Origin: DASSFG01 sp035550375
Lineage (GTDB): Bacteria; Planctomycetota; Planctomycetia; Pirellulales; JAICIG01
Reading direction: 5' to 3'
DNA: 64,000 bases
Assembly: GCA_035550375.1 (NCBI GenBank)
Contig: DASZPH010000041.1
Coordinates: forward strand, 1-64,000
This document shows, piece by piece, positions 54,521-63,311 of the stretch. Positions within the stretch are counted from its first letter, which is position 1; each line of letters starts with the position of its first letter. A model generated the notes under the pieces. The model did not search any database. It was given only the letters and a program-made list of their open reading frames with translations, and was not told the origin of the DNA. A program made the position numbers and the translations under genes.

Positions 54521-55350
54521 AAACGGGTTGTCGGCCCCGGGATCGAGTAAGGGAGGCCGGGCTGCTCGCGATCGACGTCGACGCGCAGGATGGCCGAGAG
54601 GACGTTCGTGAGATCCTGGCCGGCCTTGAGCGGATCCGGGGGAAATGCCGGGCCACCGTCGCCGGTAGAAATGTAAAGGTAGCCCTCCGGGCCGAACTTC
54701 AGGCAGCCGCCATTATGGCCTCCCTGCAACCAGCTCAGGACCAATTTCTCGCTGGCCGGGTCGCAGGCTGGCGGATCGCCACGGCGGACGGTGAACCGCG
54801 AGACGCGCGTCCCCTGCGGATGCTGCCCGCGATTGACGTCGCGATAGCGCACCACATAGCAGACATAACAGTAGCCGTTCTCGGCGAATCGAGGATGGAA
54901 CGTAAGCCCGTAAACGGCCTCGAAGGCGAGATCTTCCTTCCCCTCGTCGCTCAGCCTGGAGACGAGCTCGCCGCAGTCGAGAAACAGATCGGCCTCGGCG
55001 GCAGCGGGGTCGTTGGGGATCGAATATATCTTGCCAGCCTGTTCGGCGACGAATAGCCGGTTAGTTCCCGGCGCACCGGTGAGGACAGTCGGGTTCTTGA
55101 AATGGATGTGGGGAAAGACCCGTTCGGCACGATAGGGGAGCGGCGGATCGGGAGATCCGCGAAATCTCGAAGTCGTCCAGGGGACTCGCCTGTTGAAACC
55201 CAAAGGCCGGCTTGCGTCTGGTGGGGTTCCCTTTCCTGAATATCGGTTGGAGCCCGTCGGTTCGGCGCCGGCAGAAGGCCCACGTTGGAATAAGATCAGG
55301 AAACCGATCGAGAGAAGCAGGGCGGCCGTGAAACAAAGACGTTGGCGCAT
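54457..55350 (-). pseudogene. PQQ dehydrogenase/cytochrome c gene, N-terminal part
   Basis: From the Met at 55350 this frame gives a signal peptide (LCFTAALLLSIGFLILFQRG) and the first half of a glucose/sorbosone-type PQQ dehydrogenase: PTVLTGAPGTNRLFVAEQAG, YGLTFHPRFAENGYCYVCYV and GGCLKFGPEGYLYISTGDGG, then LSAILRVDVDREQPGLPYSI. After 54540 it turns to nonsense because of a one-base loss in a CCCGGGGCC run near 54535-54541, where intact relatives read PGADNPFV or similar. Met at 55383 and 55362 are alternative starts. Both halves are well kept, so the error may be recent or technical. Confidence 0.8.
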
Positions 55351-55501
55351 CGTGCCAACCATGATAGCAGACGCCTGTTTCAACCGCTGTGTTGCGGCGC
55401 CAAGTCATCTCTTCCTGCTGAAGCGGGGTGCACTGTGTGCTGCCCTCAGGTGAGTTGACTGGAGACGGCATCCAGTCAAAGAACCAAGACAACTAGCGCA
55501 T

Positions 55502-55531
55502 AAAAAACCGCCGAGGCCGAAACCTCGGCGG
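55502..55531 (-). terminator. Rho-independent terminator of the Hsp70 gene
   Basis: On the minus strand a perfect 9-bp stem (CCGCCGAGG paired with CCTCGGCGG; plus positions 55508-55516 and 55523-55531) is followed by a run of six T. It sits 88 bp after the stop of the Hsp70 gene, on the same strand. It is the clearest intrinsic terminator in the window. Confidence 0.85.
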
Positions 55532-55618
55532 AAACCGGCGATACCACCCCGCCTCAGCGCCCACGATAGTCGGCGGGGATCAATCCTCAAATACCAAAAA
55601 CGCGCGTTGCACTTCGGC

Positions 55619-57400
55619 TTACGACTCCTCCCTCACGCTAAACTCCAGCTTCCACCGGTGCGGCGAAATCGTGCTCTGGCACCAGAGCTCAAACATGCCC
55701 ATCTCGGTGATTTTGGACTGGAACCGCACGGGCACGTAGTCCTCAATTCCCTCCCCCTTGGGAAGCGTGGCAACCAGCGCATCGGTCTCCGTCAGCTCGG
55801 TTTCGCTCCAAGAGGGCAAAAGTGTCCCCGGCCGGTCGTCCTTGCGCACCGCCGAGCTGAAGAAGCGAAACTGCGCCGGCTCTCCCACGACGAGGCCGAT
55901 TTCGCCGCTCGGCACGTCGTTCTCCGTCCCCTCTTCCATGCCGAAAGGGACGACGCATAGGGCTCGCAGGGGCCGGCCGGCACCCGGGATGGCGGGTCCC
56001 GCTGTTTCAATTCCAACATAGTACGACCGTGCCGTGCCGCCGCGAATCCGCACCGCCTTGCGCTGCTTGGCGTAGCCGTAGTACGCGGCGCCGCGAGCTA
56101 CGGCGAAGTCGAGGTCCTGGTTGCCGGCCATCGGCTGCGGCGGGGGACCGGCGAACCAGCTCGCCAACACGCCAAAAAGCCGCTCACGCAGCAAGGCCGA
56201 CTTGAACACGCCGCCGTTGAACAGGACGTGCGTGGGTTGCACTGCCTCGCCCGTCTGGCCTTGTGAGCGCAGAAACGCCGCCAGATGGCGCGTGATCGCT
56301 GTATCTGCCTCAAACGGTAACCCCAGCTCGCGAAATCCGCTGGCTCGCTGACGGGCCGGCTCGTCGCCGAGCTGGCACTGCGGAAAGAAACCGTCGACGA
56401 GCAGCTCGCCGACGCTCTCGCGCTCGACGTCGACCGAGACGGTTCCCTTGATCAATTTGCTGCCGCGGCCAAGTACCGCAACCGGATGTTTCTTTGGGCC
56501 GTTGGAGTCGAGGAGCGTCTCTTTGGCGTGGCGGCAGGAGTGCCATAGCGCCACCGATTGCCAGGGATCGAGCTGCACCCCCTTCTGACCGAAGGCGCCG
56601 GCCACGAAGTGCGCGAGCGCCAGATCCATGTTGTCGCCGCCGACCAGAATGTGGTTGCCGACCGCCAGGCGCTCAAGCGTCAGGTCGCCCGACTCCTGGC
56701 CGACGCCGATCAGCGTAAAGTCGGTCGTGCCGCCCCCCACGTCGCACACCAGCAATCGGTCCCCCACCGACATCCGCTTGCGCCACTGGTCTCCCTGGTC
56801 GGCCAGCCAGGCGTAGACGGCCGCCTGCGGCTCCTCCAGCAAGATCAGGTTTTCGGGCAAACCGGCCGCCATCGCCGCCTCGCGCGTCAGCTCGCGGGCC
56901 GCCGGATCGAACGACGCGGGCACCGTGAGCACCACCTGCTGCTCCGCTAGCGGCGCGCTTTTGAACGCGGCCTGCCACGCCGCCGCCAAGTGGGCCAGGT
57001 ATCGCGTCGAGGCTGTCACGGGCGAGATCTTGGGAACGTCCGTCGGGGCGTTCCAGGGCAGAATTGGCTGGTGTCGGTCGACGCGGCTGTGGCAGAGCCA
57101 GCTCTTGGCCGCCGCGACGGTGCGCGTGGGAACTTCGGCCGATTGCCGCCGCGCCAGTTCCCCCAGCGCGTACTCGCGCTTCTTTTCCCAGGGGAGATCA
57201 AAGCTTTTCGCCTTCGCGTCGGCATCCGTGCCCAGATACAAGAACGAGGGGAGCAAGGGCCGCTCTTCGATCGTCGCCGGCGCGACGAGCTGGGGGACGT
57301 TCAGCACTTCGACGCGCGGCGACTCGGCGTCCAGCGCACAATAAGCGAGCGCGCTATTGGTCGTGCCAAGGTCGATACCGACGGCGTACCTTGCGCTCAT
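55619..57400 (-). CDS. Hsp70/DnaK-family protein
   Basis: About 594 residues from the ATG at 57400, which opens with YAVGIDLGTTNSALAYCALD, the phosphate-1 motif of the actin-like ATPase. The longer frame to 57472 adds no family sequence. Further motifs are VLTVPASFDPAARELTREAA, LLVCDVGGGTTDFTLIGVG and LARGAAYYGYAKQRKAVRI. The C-terminal substrate-binding domain is unusual and shorter than in DnaK. The start overlaps the end of the DUF2760 gene by 4 bp, which supports it. Hsp70 proteins paired with DUF2760 are found in other bacteria, but their client is unknown. Not the general DnaK. Confidence 0.88.
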   Translation of the reverse strand: MSARYAVGIDLGTTNSALAYCALDAESPRVEVLNVPQLVAPATIEERPLLPSFLYLGTDADAKAKSFDLPWEKKREYALGELARRQSAEVPTRTVAAAKSWLCHSRVDRHQPILPWNAPTDVPKISPVTASTRYLAHLAAAWQAAFKSAPLAEQQVVLTVPASFDPAARELTREAAMAAGLPENLILLEEPQAAVYAWLADQGDQWRKRMSVGDRLLVCDVGGGTTDFTLIGVGQESGDLTLERLAVGNHILVGGDNMDLALAHFVAGAFGQKGVQLDPWQSVALWHSCRHAKETLLDSNGPKKHPVAVLGRGSKLIKGTVSVDVERESVGELLVDGFFPQCQLGDEPARQRASGFRELGLPFEADTAITRHLAAFLRSQGQTGEAVQPTHVLFNGGVFKSALLRERLFGVLASWFAGPPPQPMAGNQDLDFAVARGAAYYGYAKQRKAVRIRGGTARSYYVGIETAGPAIPGAGRPLRALCVVPFGMEEGTENDVPSGEIGLVVGEPAQFRFFSSAVRKDDRPGTLLPSWSETELTETDALVATLPKGEGIEDYVPVRFQSKITEMGMFELWCQSTISPHRWKLEFSVREES

Positions 57401-57939
57401 GGCAGCTCCATCACCGCCGGGGCGATCACCGAGGCCGCTTCCTCGCCGCCGTTCCACTCCGGCAACACGCACTTGTTCGCCCGCCAGCCGTGATGTGCCA
57501 AAACGCCGCGAAACGGGGGCTGCTCAGGCACTCGGCCGGCCAATCGAAACTGAGCCGCGTCGAATTCGCCCGAGAGCTCGATCGTCGTTCCTTCGGGCTC
57601 TTCGCGAATCGGAGCCAGGGCGAACACCCGCTCAAAAACCGCCGCGCAATCGCGGTGGACGTCGCGCACCGCGGCGCCGATCTGCTCGTCGCTGTACGCG
57701 GCGATTGGTTCCTGGATGAAGTCGACGAGCCGCGCCTCGCGTTGCAGCATGGCTAGCAGGTTGAGGGCGTCGCTGCGGGCGGGGGGCTTTTTCTTGGCAG
57801 GCGGTTTGACTTCCGCGCTCGGCGCGGCGACGGCAGGGGGCGGTGCCTCGCCGGTCAGCAGCGGCCGCGCGCGCTCGGCCAGCGAGGCGTCGAACAGAAT
57901 CCGAAAAAAGAATCGAAACGCCAGGCCGATTCGTCCCAC
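57397..57939 (-). CDS. DUF2760 protein
   Basis: A 180-residue protein. The N-terminus (MGRIGLAFRFFFRILFDASL) is basic and hydrophobic, followed by a Pro/Ala/Lys-rich linker and a folded part, NLLAMLQREARLVDFIQEPI, AVRDVHRDCAAVFERVF and FRGVLAHHGWRANKCVLP. This is the DUF2760 pattern. The start is GTG, with GAGGT just upstream. It overlaps the Hsp70 gene by 4 bp. It may be a client or co-factor of that Hsp70. Confidence 0.85.
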   Translation of the reverse strand: MGRIGLAFRFFFRILFDASLAERARPLLTGEAPPPAVAAPSAEVKPPAKKKPPARSDALNLLAMLQREARLVDFIQEPIAAYSDEQIGAAVRDVHRDCAAVFERVFALAPIREEPEGTTIELSGEFDAAQFRLAGRVPEQPPFRGVLAHHGWRANKCVLPEWNGGEEAASVIAPAVMELP

Positions 57940-58023
57940 GACCTCATTACCTCACGCAACATGACTGGCAGTGATCTCAACACCCACAAAAAAAACCGAA
58001 CGGTTCGGCCCCGTCCCCAACCG

Positions 58024-58587
58024 TCAGGCCCGCGAGAGAAACTCGCCGGTTCGCGTATCGACCTTCACGTATTCCCCCTCGGCGAGATACTCGGGCACCT
58101 GAATCATCAGGCCCGTTTCGAGCCTGGCCGGTTTGGTGCGGCCGGTCGCCGAGTTTCCTTTCACGTAGGGGTCGCACTGGGCGATTTTGAGAGCGACGGT
58201 CTGCGGAATGTCGATGCCGATGCACTCGTCGTTATAGAACAGGGCGACCACCCCTTCCAGGTCTTCGGTGAGATACTGCGCCTCTTCCTCCAGGTCGGAG
58301 GCCGGCAGCGAGTGCTGGTTAAAATCCGTCTGGTCGAGAAAGTGAAGCTGGCTGCCGTCGGAGTACATATACTTCACCGGCCGCTTTTCGAAATCGGCTT
58401 CGTCGAGCGACTCGCCGCCGCGAAGCGTGATGTCAACCTTCTGTTTGCTGATCAGGTTCCGCGCCCGGTATTTGTAGAAGGTGGCCGCGCCCCGTGCCGA
58501 CGGGCTCTGCACGCTGATCGTCTCGATGATGCACGGCGCCCCGTTGTAATTGAGGATCATTCCGCGCTTGATGTCTTTCGCGAGCAT
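58024..58587 (-). CDS. efpL: Elongation factor P-like protein EfpL (YeiP)
   Basis: A 187-residue protein with the three-domain EF-P fold. The loop VQSPSARGAATFYKYRARNL has Arg 32 where EF-P has its modified lysine or arginine, and the PSARG sequence is the EfpL (YeiP) signature. EfpL helps ribosomes move past proline-rich and other stalling motifs. The C-terminal segment YLAEGEYVKVDTRTGEFLSR is the typical OB-fold end. It is a single gene with no EF-P-modifying enzymes next to it. Confidence 0.9.
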   Translation of the reverse strand: MLAKDIKRGMILNYNGAPCIIETISVQSPSARGAATFYKYRARNLISKQKVDITLRGGESLDEADFEKRPVKYMYSDGSQLHFLDQTDFNQHSLPASDLEEEAQYLTEDLEGVVALFYNDECIGIDIPQTVALKIAQCDPYVKGNSATGRTKPARLETGLMIQVPEYLAEGEYVKVDTRTGEFLSRA

Positions 58588-58795
58588 CGCGTCATTTTGC
58601 CACGCCGCTCCCTTTCCCGGAAGGCAGTGGAAACGGGTTGGTCATGAACGGATCACCGCGCGTGGCACACTCCAACCAGCAGCCGTCGGAACGCCCTCAG
58701 GAGGTCGCGCGGCCACGCCTCCGGATTTCCGACACCTGGATGGAATTATTCCGCAAACCTTTCCCCTCAAAGCGTTTATGCAAAACAGATCAGTA

Positions 58796-58823
58796 TTGAC
58801 TCAACATGGCGCGCCGCTATAAT
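58796..58823 (+). promoter_or_regulatory. Strong sigma-70-type promoter
   Basis: TTGACT at 58796-58801 and TATAAT at 58818-58823 are separated by 16 nt. The boxes are near-perfect. It should drive the HTH/receiver and histidine-kinase genes downstream. Transcription would start near 58830. Confidence 0.8.
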
Positions 58824-58829
58824 TCCCGC

Positions 58830-59053
58830 GCATGGCAAATTCGGTAAGCCTGGAAGGTATGGAGGAGGCTGTCGAATGCAAAAGTGCTGGGTTGTGAAGG
58901 ATTTACGGACACAGCGAGCTAAGGGCTAAATTGCGTTTTGGCGTTGCAGGGAGGACTAGGTACGTCTGACGGGCTGTCGCGTTGGCAGCACCGAAGGATG
59001 TCCCGCTGAGACTAGCCTCACCATCGGCTAGGAAGAAGGGTGGTTAGCGAAGT
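58830..59053 (+). other. Long 5' leader before the HTH/receiver gene
   Basis: About 224 nt lie between the predicted transcript start and the ATG at 59054. It has a hairpin (CTAGCC at 59012-59017 with GGCTAG at 59026-59031). A short reading frame, 58832-58897 (21 codons from ATG), starts at the promoter's own transcript start, so it would be leaderless. I see no match to a riboswitch I can name, but the length and structure suggest regulation. Confidence 0.5.
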
Positions 59054-59638
59054 ATGAAAACTGTGTTCACGACAGGAGAGGCGGCCAAGATCTGCAAGGT
59101 CAGCCAGCAGACGATCATCCGCTGTTTCGATTCGGGACAGCTCAAGGGTTTCCGCGTGCCGGGGAGCCGGTTCCGCCGCATCCCCCGCGACCAATTGTTT
59201 CATTTCATGCGCGACAACGGCATTCCTACCGACGCGCTGGAGAGCGGCAAGCGCAAGGTGTTGCTGGTCGACGACGACCAGGAGTTGGTGGAGTTGATCA
59301 CCGACGTGCTGGAGCGCGACGGTCGCTTCGAAGTGCGGACGGCCAACAACGGCTTCGACGCCGGGATGATGGTCAAGGAGTATCGCCCCGACCTGATCGT
59401 CCTGGATGTCATGCTCCCCGATATCAACGGCAAAGAGGTCTGCCAGCGAGTGCGCAGCGACAGCACCATGGACGAAGTGCGGATTATCTGCATTTCGGGC
59501 ATGGTTGAGGAAGACAAGATCGACGATCTGCGAGCGTCTGGCGCCAACGACTTCCTGCATAAGCCGTTCGAAGTCGAGGCGCTCATCGACCGGATGTGCC
59601 AACTGCTCGATCTGGAAACAGCCGCCCCGGCGCGCTAA
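59054..59638 (+). CDS. MerR-like HTH fused to a response-regulator receiver
   Basis: A 194-residue protein. Residues 1-55 form an excisionase/MerR-type helix-turn-helix (FTTGEAAKICKVSQQTIIRC, then GSRFRRIPRDQL). Residues 67-185 are a receiver: LLVDDDQE (acid pair D73/D74), LDVMLPD with phosphoacceptor D118, ISGM (S148) and HKPF with K170. Placing the DNA-binding domain before the receiver is the reverse of most response regulators. The histidine kinase gene starts 9 bp downstream, so it is its likely partner. Expression comes from the promoter at 58796. Confidence 0.9.
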   Translation: MKTVFTTGEAAKICKVSQQTIIRCFDSGQLKGFRVPGSRFRRIPRDQLFHFMRDNGIPTDALESGKRKVLLVDDDQELVELITDVLERDGRFEVRTANNGFDAGMMVKEYRPDLIVLDVMLPDINGKEVCQRVRSDSTMDEVRIICISGMVEEDKIDDLRASGANDFLHKPFEVEALIDRMCQLLDLETAAPAR

Positions 59639-59647
59639 AGCCAACGA

Positions 59648-61078
59648 ATGCTGTGGTTGCCCGAGCTGATTGAGTCAGGACTCTCCCTGCCTTTGTCGCT
59701 CGGCGCAGCTCCCGCTTTGGCGGCTGCCTTGGCGGGTGAACCTAACCAGCCGGTCATTGCGGCCCTTGGCGAGGCGCTGTGCGAACCGTCGTTGGCGGTT
59801 TGGGCCGTTCATCGCGCATGGTCGCTTGAGTGCGCGGAGATACGTTCTGTGGCTGCCGCGGCCGAATGGTTGGCGCGGCACGCGCCGACGGCGCTCGACT
59901 GGGGTAACGCCCAATCGACACAAGCCGGCGACGAACGGCTCTCCGACGAGTATCTGTATTTAACGACGACGACGGCACGTATCGCGGGGCTCGCGTACGA
60001 CTACGCCCTGGGCGACTTCGCGCTGAAGGCGGATGAGGCCTATTGGCTCGGTTTGCTGCACGCGACCGACCGGTGGTGGAGGCTCGCGGCCCGACGACGG
60101 AGCGACGCCGGCGCCCCGGTGGATACCGTTCCCCAGCCGCCGCCCTGGCTGGCCGAGGCGCTGGGACATTTGCAGAATGTCTCTGTCCCACCGATGGCCG
60201 GCATCGTGGCCGTCGTAGCCCGGGCTCGCACGGTTGCCTCAGACGAGGTTCCGTCCCCAGGCTGCCATCCGCCCGAGGCAGATCGGCCGGCATCAAAAAG
60301 TGCCGCGGCCTTGGCCGCCTCTCTTCCCTCGCTTGCGGCGTTGGCGAGAGGCCGTTCACGGGCGGAATTCGACCAGATTGAAGCGGCCAAGCTGGAAGCG
60401 ATGGCCGAATTTGCGGCCGGCGCCGGGCACGAGATCAACAACCCGCTCGCCGTCATCTCTGGCAGGGCCCAGTTGCTCCTCGACGGCGAGTCGAACGCGC
60501 AGCGGCGCCGCGAGCTTGCGGTGATCCACAGCCAGGCCATGCGGGTACACGAAATGATCGCCGACATGATGCTTTTCGCCCGCCCGCCCAGGCCGAAGCT
60601 CGCCCCGTGCGACCTGCGGCGCGTCGTGCTAGAGGTCGTCTCTGAGATCAGGCTCAAGGCCGCCGAGAGGAACGTCGACGTGGCGCTCGATTTGCCGAAC
60701 GAGACGGACCCGGTTGAAATCGACTGCATCGAGGCCGACTCCAACCAACTCGTCGTGGCCGTGCGAGCCATCTGCGACAACGCGCTGGCGGCGGTCGATC
60801 GTGGCGGCGAAATCCGGGTCCGGCTGGAGCAGACGGTGGAGGGTTCGCCTTGCCGAACGTTTATCGCGATTGTCGTCACCGACACGGGCGCCGGCATCTC
60901 CGCCGAAGTTCGCCCTCACATCTTCGATCCCTTCTATTGCGGCCGTCAGGCCGGACGCGGATTAGGGATGGGACTGGCCAAGGCCTGGCGGATCGTCCGC
61001 GGCCACCAGGGACGGATTGAAGTCGCCAGTCGACCCGGCCTCGGCTCGACGTTTCGGATCGTCATTCCGGCCGGTTAG
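59648..61078 (+). CDS. Sensor histidine kinase
   Basis: A 476-residue protein. The first 230 residues are Ala/Trp-rich and helical with HDOD-like character (LARHAPTALDWG, LYDYALGDFALK-like segments) and no membrane helix, so it is soluble. The dimerisation/H-box is GAGHEINNPLAVISGRAQLL with His 261. The ATPase has N378 (ICDNALAA), DTGAGIS (412-418), FDPFY (426-430) and GLGMGL (438-443). It is linked to the HTH/receiver gene 9 bp upstream. The signal is unknown; the N-terminal domain would sense an intracellular cue. Confidence 0.9.
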   Translation: MLWLPELIESGLSLPLSLGAAPALAAALAGEPNQPVIAALGEALCEPSLAVWAVHRAWSLECAEIRSVAAAAEWLARHAPTALDWGNAQSTQAGDERLSDEYLYLTTTTARIAGLAYDYALGDFALKADEAYWLGLLHATDRWWRLAARRRSDAGAPVDTVPQPPPWLAEALGHLQNVSVPPMAGIVAVVARARTVASDEVPSPGCHPPEADRPASKSAAALAASLPSLAALARGRSRAEFDQIEAAKLEAMAEFAAGAGHEINNPLAVISGRAQLLLDGESNAQRRRELAVIHSQAMRVHEMIADMMLFARPPRPKLAPCDLRRVVLEVVSEIRLKAAERNVDVALDLPNETDPVEIDCIEADSNQLVVAVRAICDNALAAVDRGGEIRVRLEQTVEGSPCRTFIAIVVTDTGAGISAEVRPHIFDPFYCGRQAGRGLGMGLAKAWRIVRGHQGRIEVASRPGLGSTFRIVIPAG

Positions 61079-61116
61079 TACGGAAGCTGCTTGCGATCTG
61101 AGGAGGACATCGGGAA

Positions 61117-61506
61117 TCAGGGGCTTTCCGGCTCGCTGGGCGGCCACTCGCTATATCCTGAACCGTGCCCGTTCATTTCGGGGTCGCGAGGTTCTACTCC
61201 CTCTTGCCATTCACCCCGCAGCTCGGACAAGATCCGCGACATCACGCCGTGTTTGTTCCACCGCTGGTACCAGCGATGGATAGTGCTGTCGTCACCGAAT
61301 TCCTTGGGCAACTTGTTCCAGTGGCATCCGGTCCGCATGCGGTAGATGATGCCGTTGAGAATTCTGCGCCAGTCGGCCGGCTTGCGGCCCGGTCCTTTTC
61401 GCGGAGGGCAGTCTTGCACGAGGATGGGGTGGATTCGCTCCCATGCTTCGTCAGAAACTCGCCAGATCGGTGGATGAGAACTGTCGACTCGGCGATCGGT
61501 CGTCAT
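61117..61506 (-). pseudogene. Truncated IS5-type transposase (DUF4096)
   Basis: A 129-residue frame from the ATG at 61506 with GGAGGGA upstream. It has the N-terminal DUF4096 helix-turn-helix part of IS5-family transposases: VSDEAWERIHPILVQDCPP, GRKPADWRRILNGIIYRMRT and GCHWNKLPKEFGDDSTIHRW. The DDE catalytic part that should follow is missing; the frame ends against the histidine kinase gene. No terminal repeat is obvious. This is an inactive insertion remnant. Confidence 0.8.
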
Positions 61507-61869
61507 CTCGTATCCCTCCTTTGCCCCTAGTGCCGCAAGTCGCATACCAAAACATCCCTTGGGAAAAAAGTTGATCGGCCCGCGACTAAAACCCATCCCG
61601 AGTCGTGCCAGCCAAGAACCCGCATTGGCAGCGCGCTGGTCATTTGACTTGCCGCGCGGAGGCCGAACGGCCAATGAGAACCTCTATGCCCCCTAGTTAA
61701 CCCCGAAATGCGGAATCGCCAACCGGGGAAATCACGCACCGGCGCCGAGGCGGGCGTCGAGCGGGATGGAGCAGGTCAGGTGGGCTTCGGCGGGGCTTCG
61801 GTCTTAGGGTGAACCGCAAGGGTTCTGCCGACGCGCGGCCTCGGCAGAATGCGCAGAGCGCATTACGGG
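61507..61869. other. Intergenic region beside the transposase remnant
   Basis: About 363 bp between the transposase start and the end of a DUF1501 gene. It holds a hairpin at 61823-61849 and probably the left-over end of the insertion element. No coding frame is convincing. Confidence 0.5.
61823..61849 (-). terminator. Hairpin after the DUF1501 gene
   Basis: TTCTGCCGA at 61823-61831 pairs perfectly with TCGGCAGAA at 61841-61849 over 9 nt. It lies 21 bp after the stop of the DUF1501 gene on the minus strand. No T-run follows, so it may be a Rho-dependent terminator or a 3'-end stabiliser. Confidence 0.5.
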
Positions 61870-63306
61870 TCACGACAGAATATCGCGCACCACTCGGCCC
61901 TCAACGTCGGTCAGCCGGAAGTCTCGGCCCTGGAAGCGGTAGGTGAGCCGCTCGTGGTCGATCCCGAGACAGTGGAGCAGTGTGGCGTTCAGATCGTGGA
62001 TGTGCACCGGATCTCGCACGATGTTGTAACCGTAATCGTCGGTTTCGCCGTAGACGATGCCTGGCTTGACGCCTCCTCCCGCCAGCCACATGGAAAAGCA
62101 GCGGCCGTGGTGGTCGCGGCCGTAGTCGGGCTGGTTGCCGCCCTGGCCGTAGACCGTCCGGCCAAACTCGCCTCCCCAGATCACGAGCGTCTCGTCAAGC
62201 AGACCTCGCTGCTTCAAGTCGGCTATCAGGGCAGCCTGCGGCTGATCCACGTCTTGGCACTGCTTGGGGATGTTCGTGGGCAGGCCGCCGTGGTTGTCCC
62301 AGCCGCGGTGATAAAGCTGCACGAAGCGGACGCCGCGCTCCACCATTCGCCGGGCGAGCAGGCAGTTGGCGGCGAACGTGCCGGGCTTGCCGGCGTCGGG
62401 GCCGTAGAGATCGAGGGTGGCGGCTGACTCCCGCGACAGGTCGGTCAGCTCCGGCACGGAAGCCTGCATGCGGAACGCCATCTCATACTGGTCGATCCTC
62501 GCATCGATTTCCGGGTCGCCGTCTTGCTGCCGCTGATAGCCATTCAGCCGCGCGAGCCCGTCGAGCATGTTGCGCCGCAGTTCACGATCGATCCCCGGCG
62601 GATCGGACAGATACAACACCGGATCGCGGCCGCTGCGGAGCTTAACCCCCTGGTGGCTCGAGGGCAGAAAGCCGCTTCCCCAGAGTCGATCGAGCAGCCC
62701 CTGGTTGGCGTCCTTGCCGGTGCCGTGCGAGATCATCACCACGAAAGCCGGCAGATCGTGGGCCTCGCTCCCCAGTCCGTAGCTCAGCCACGCGCCCAGA
62801 GCCGGCCGGCCGGGCTGCTGGGAGCCGGTTTGAATGAAGGTGATCGCCGGATCGTGATTGATCGCCTCGGTGTGCAGCGAGCGAACGATGCAGAGATCGT
62901 CCGCCTGTTTCGCCGTGTAGGGCAACAACTCGCTCAACCAGGCCCCGGACCGGCCGTGCTGCGAAAACTTGAACTTCGGAGCAATCACGGGAAAGCTCTT
63001 CTGCCCCGAGGTCATGCCCGTCAAACGCTGCCCCTGGCGGATCGAGTCGGGCAATTCGCTGCCGTGCAGTTCGGCCAACCGCGGCTTGTAGTCGAGCAGC
63101 TCTAAATGCGACGGGCCGCCCGATTGGAACAGGTAGATCACGCGTTTGGCGCGCGGCGCGAAGTGTGGTGCGAGGCGTTCCGCTTTAGCGCGCGACTCAT
63201 CTGCCCAGGAAAGCGAGGCCAGCGCCGCGGCACCAAGCGCGCCGGCGGTCTGTTGAAAGAATCGTCGTCGTGCGAGCCGGGCCAAAGTGTGCGGGTCACC
63301 GTCCAT
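61870..63306 (-). CDS. DUF1501 exported protein (with DUF1553)
   Basis: A 478-residue DUF1501 protein. The leader is LARRRFFQQTAGALGAAALA, twin-arginine-like. Motifs are VIYLFQSGGPSHLELLDYK, CIVRSLHTEAINHDPAITFI, GWDNHGGLPTNIPKQCQDVD and VIWGGEFGRTVYGQGGNQ. The ATG at 63306 has GAAGAGG 8 nt upstream and is preferred over a GTG at 63315. That GTG overlaps the stop of the DUF1553 gene. It is the standard planctomycete DUF1553/DUF1501 pair. Confidence 0.94.
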   Translation of the reverse strand: MDGDPHTLARLARRRFFQQTAGALGAAALASLSWADESRAKAERLAPHFAPRAKRVIYLFQSGGPSHLELLDYKPRLAELHGSELPDSIRQGQRLTGMTSGQKSFPVIAPKFKFSQHGRSGAWLSELLPYTAKQADDLCIVRSLHTEAINHDPAITFIQTGSQQPGRPALGAWLSYGLGSEAHDLPAFVVMISHGTGKDANQGLLDRLWGSGFLPSSHQGVKLRSGRDPVLYLSDPPGIDRELRRNMLDGLARLNGYQRQQDGDPEIDARIDQYEMAFRMQASVPELTDLSRESAATLDLYGPDAGKPGTFAANCLLARRMVERGVRFVQLYHRGWDNHGGLPTNIPKQCQDVDQPQAALIADLKQRGLLDETLVIWGGEFGRTVYGQGGNQPDYGRDHHGRCFSMWLAGGGVKPGIVYGETDDYGYNIVRDPVHIHDLNATLLHCLGIDHERLTYRFQGRDFRLTDVEGRVVRDILS

Positions 63307-63311
63307 TGACG

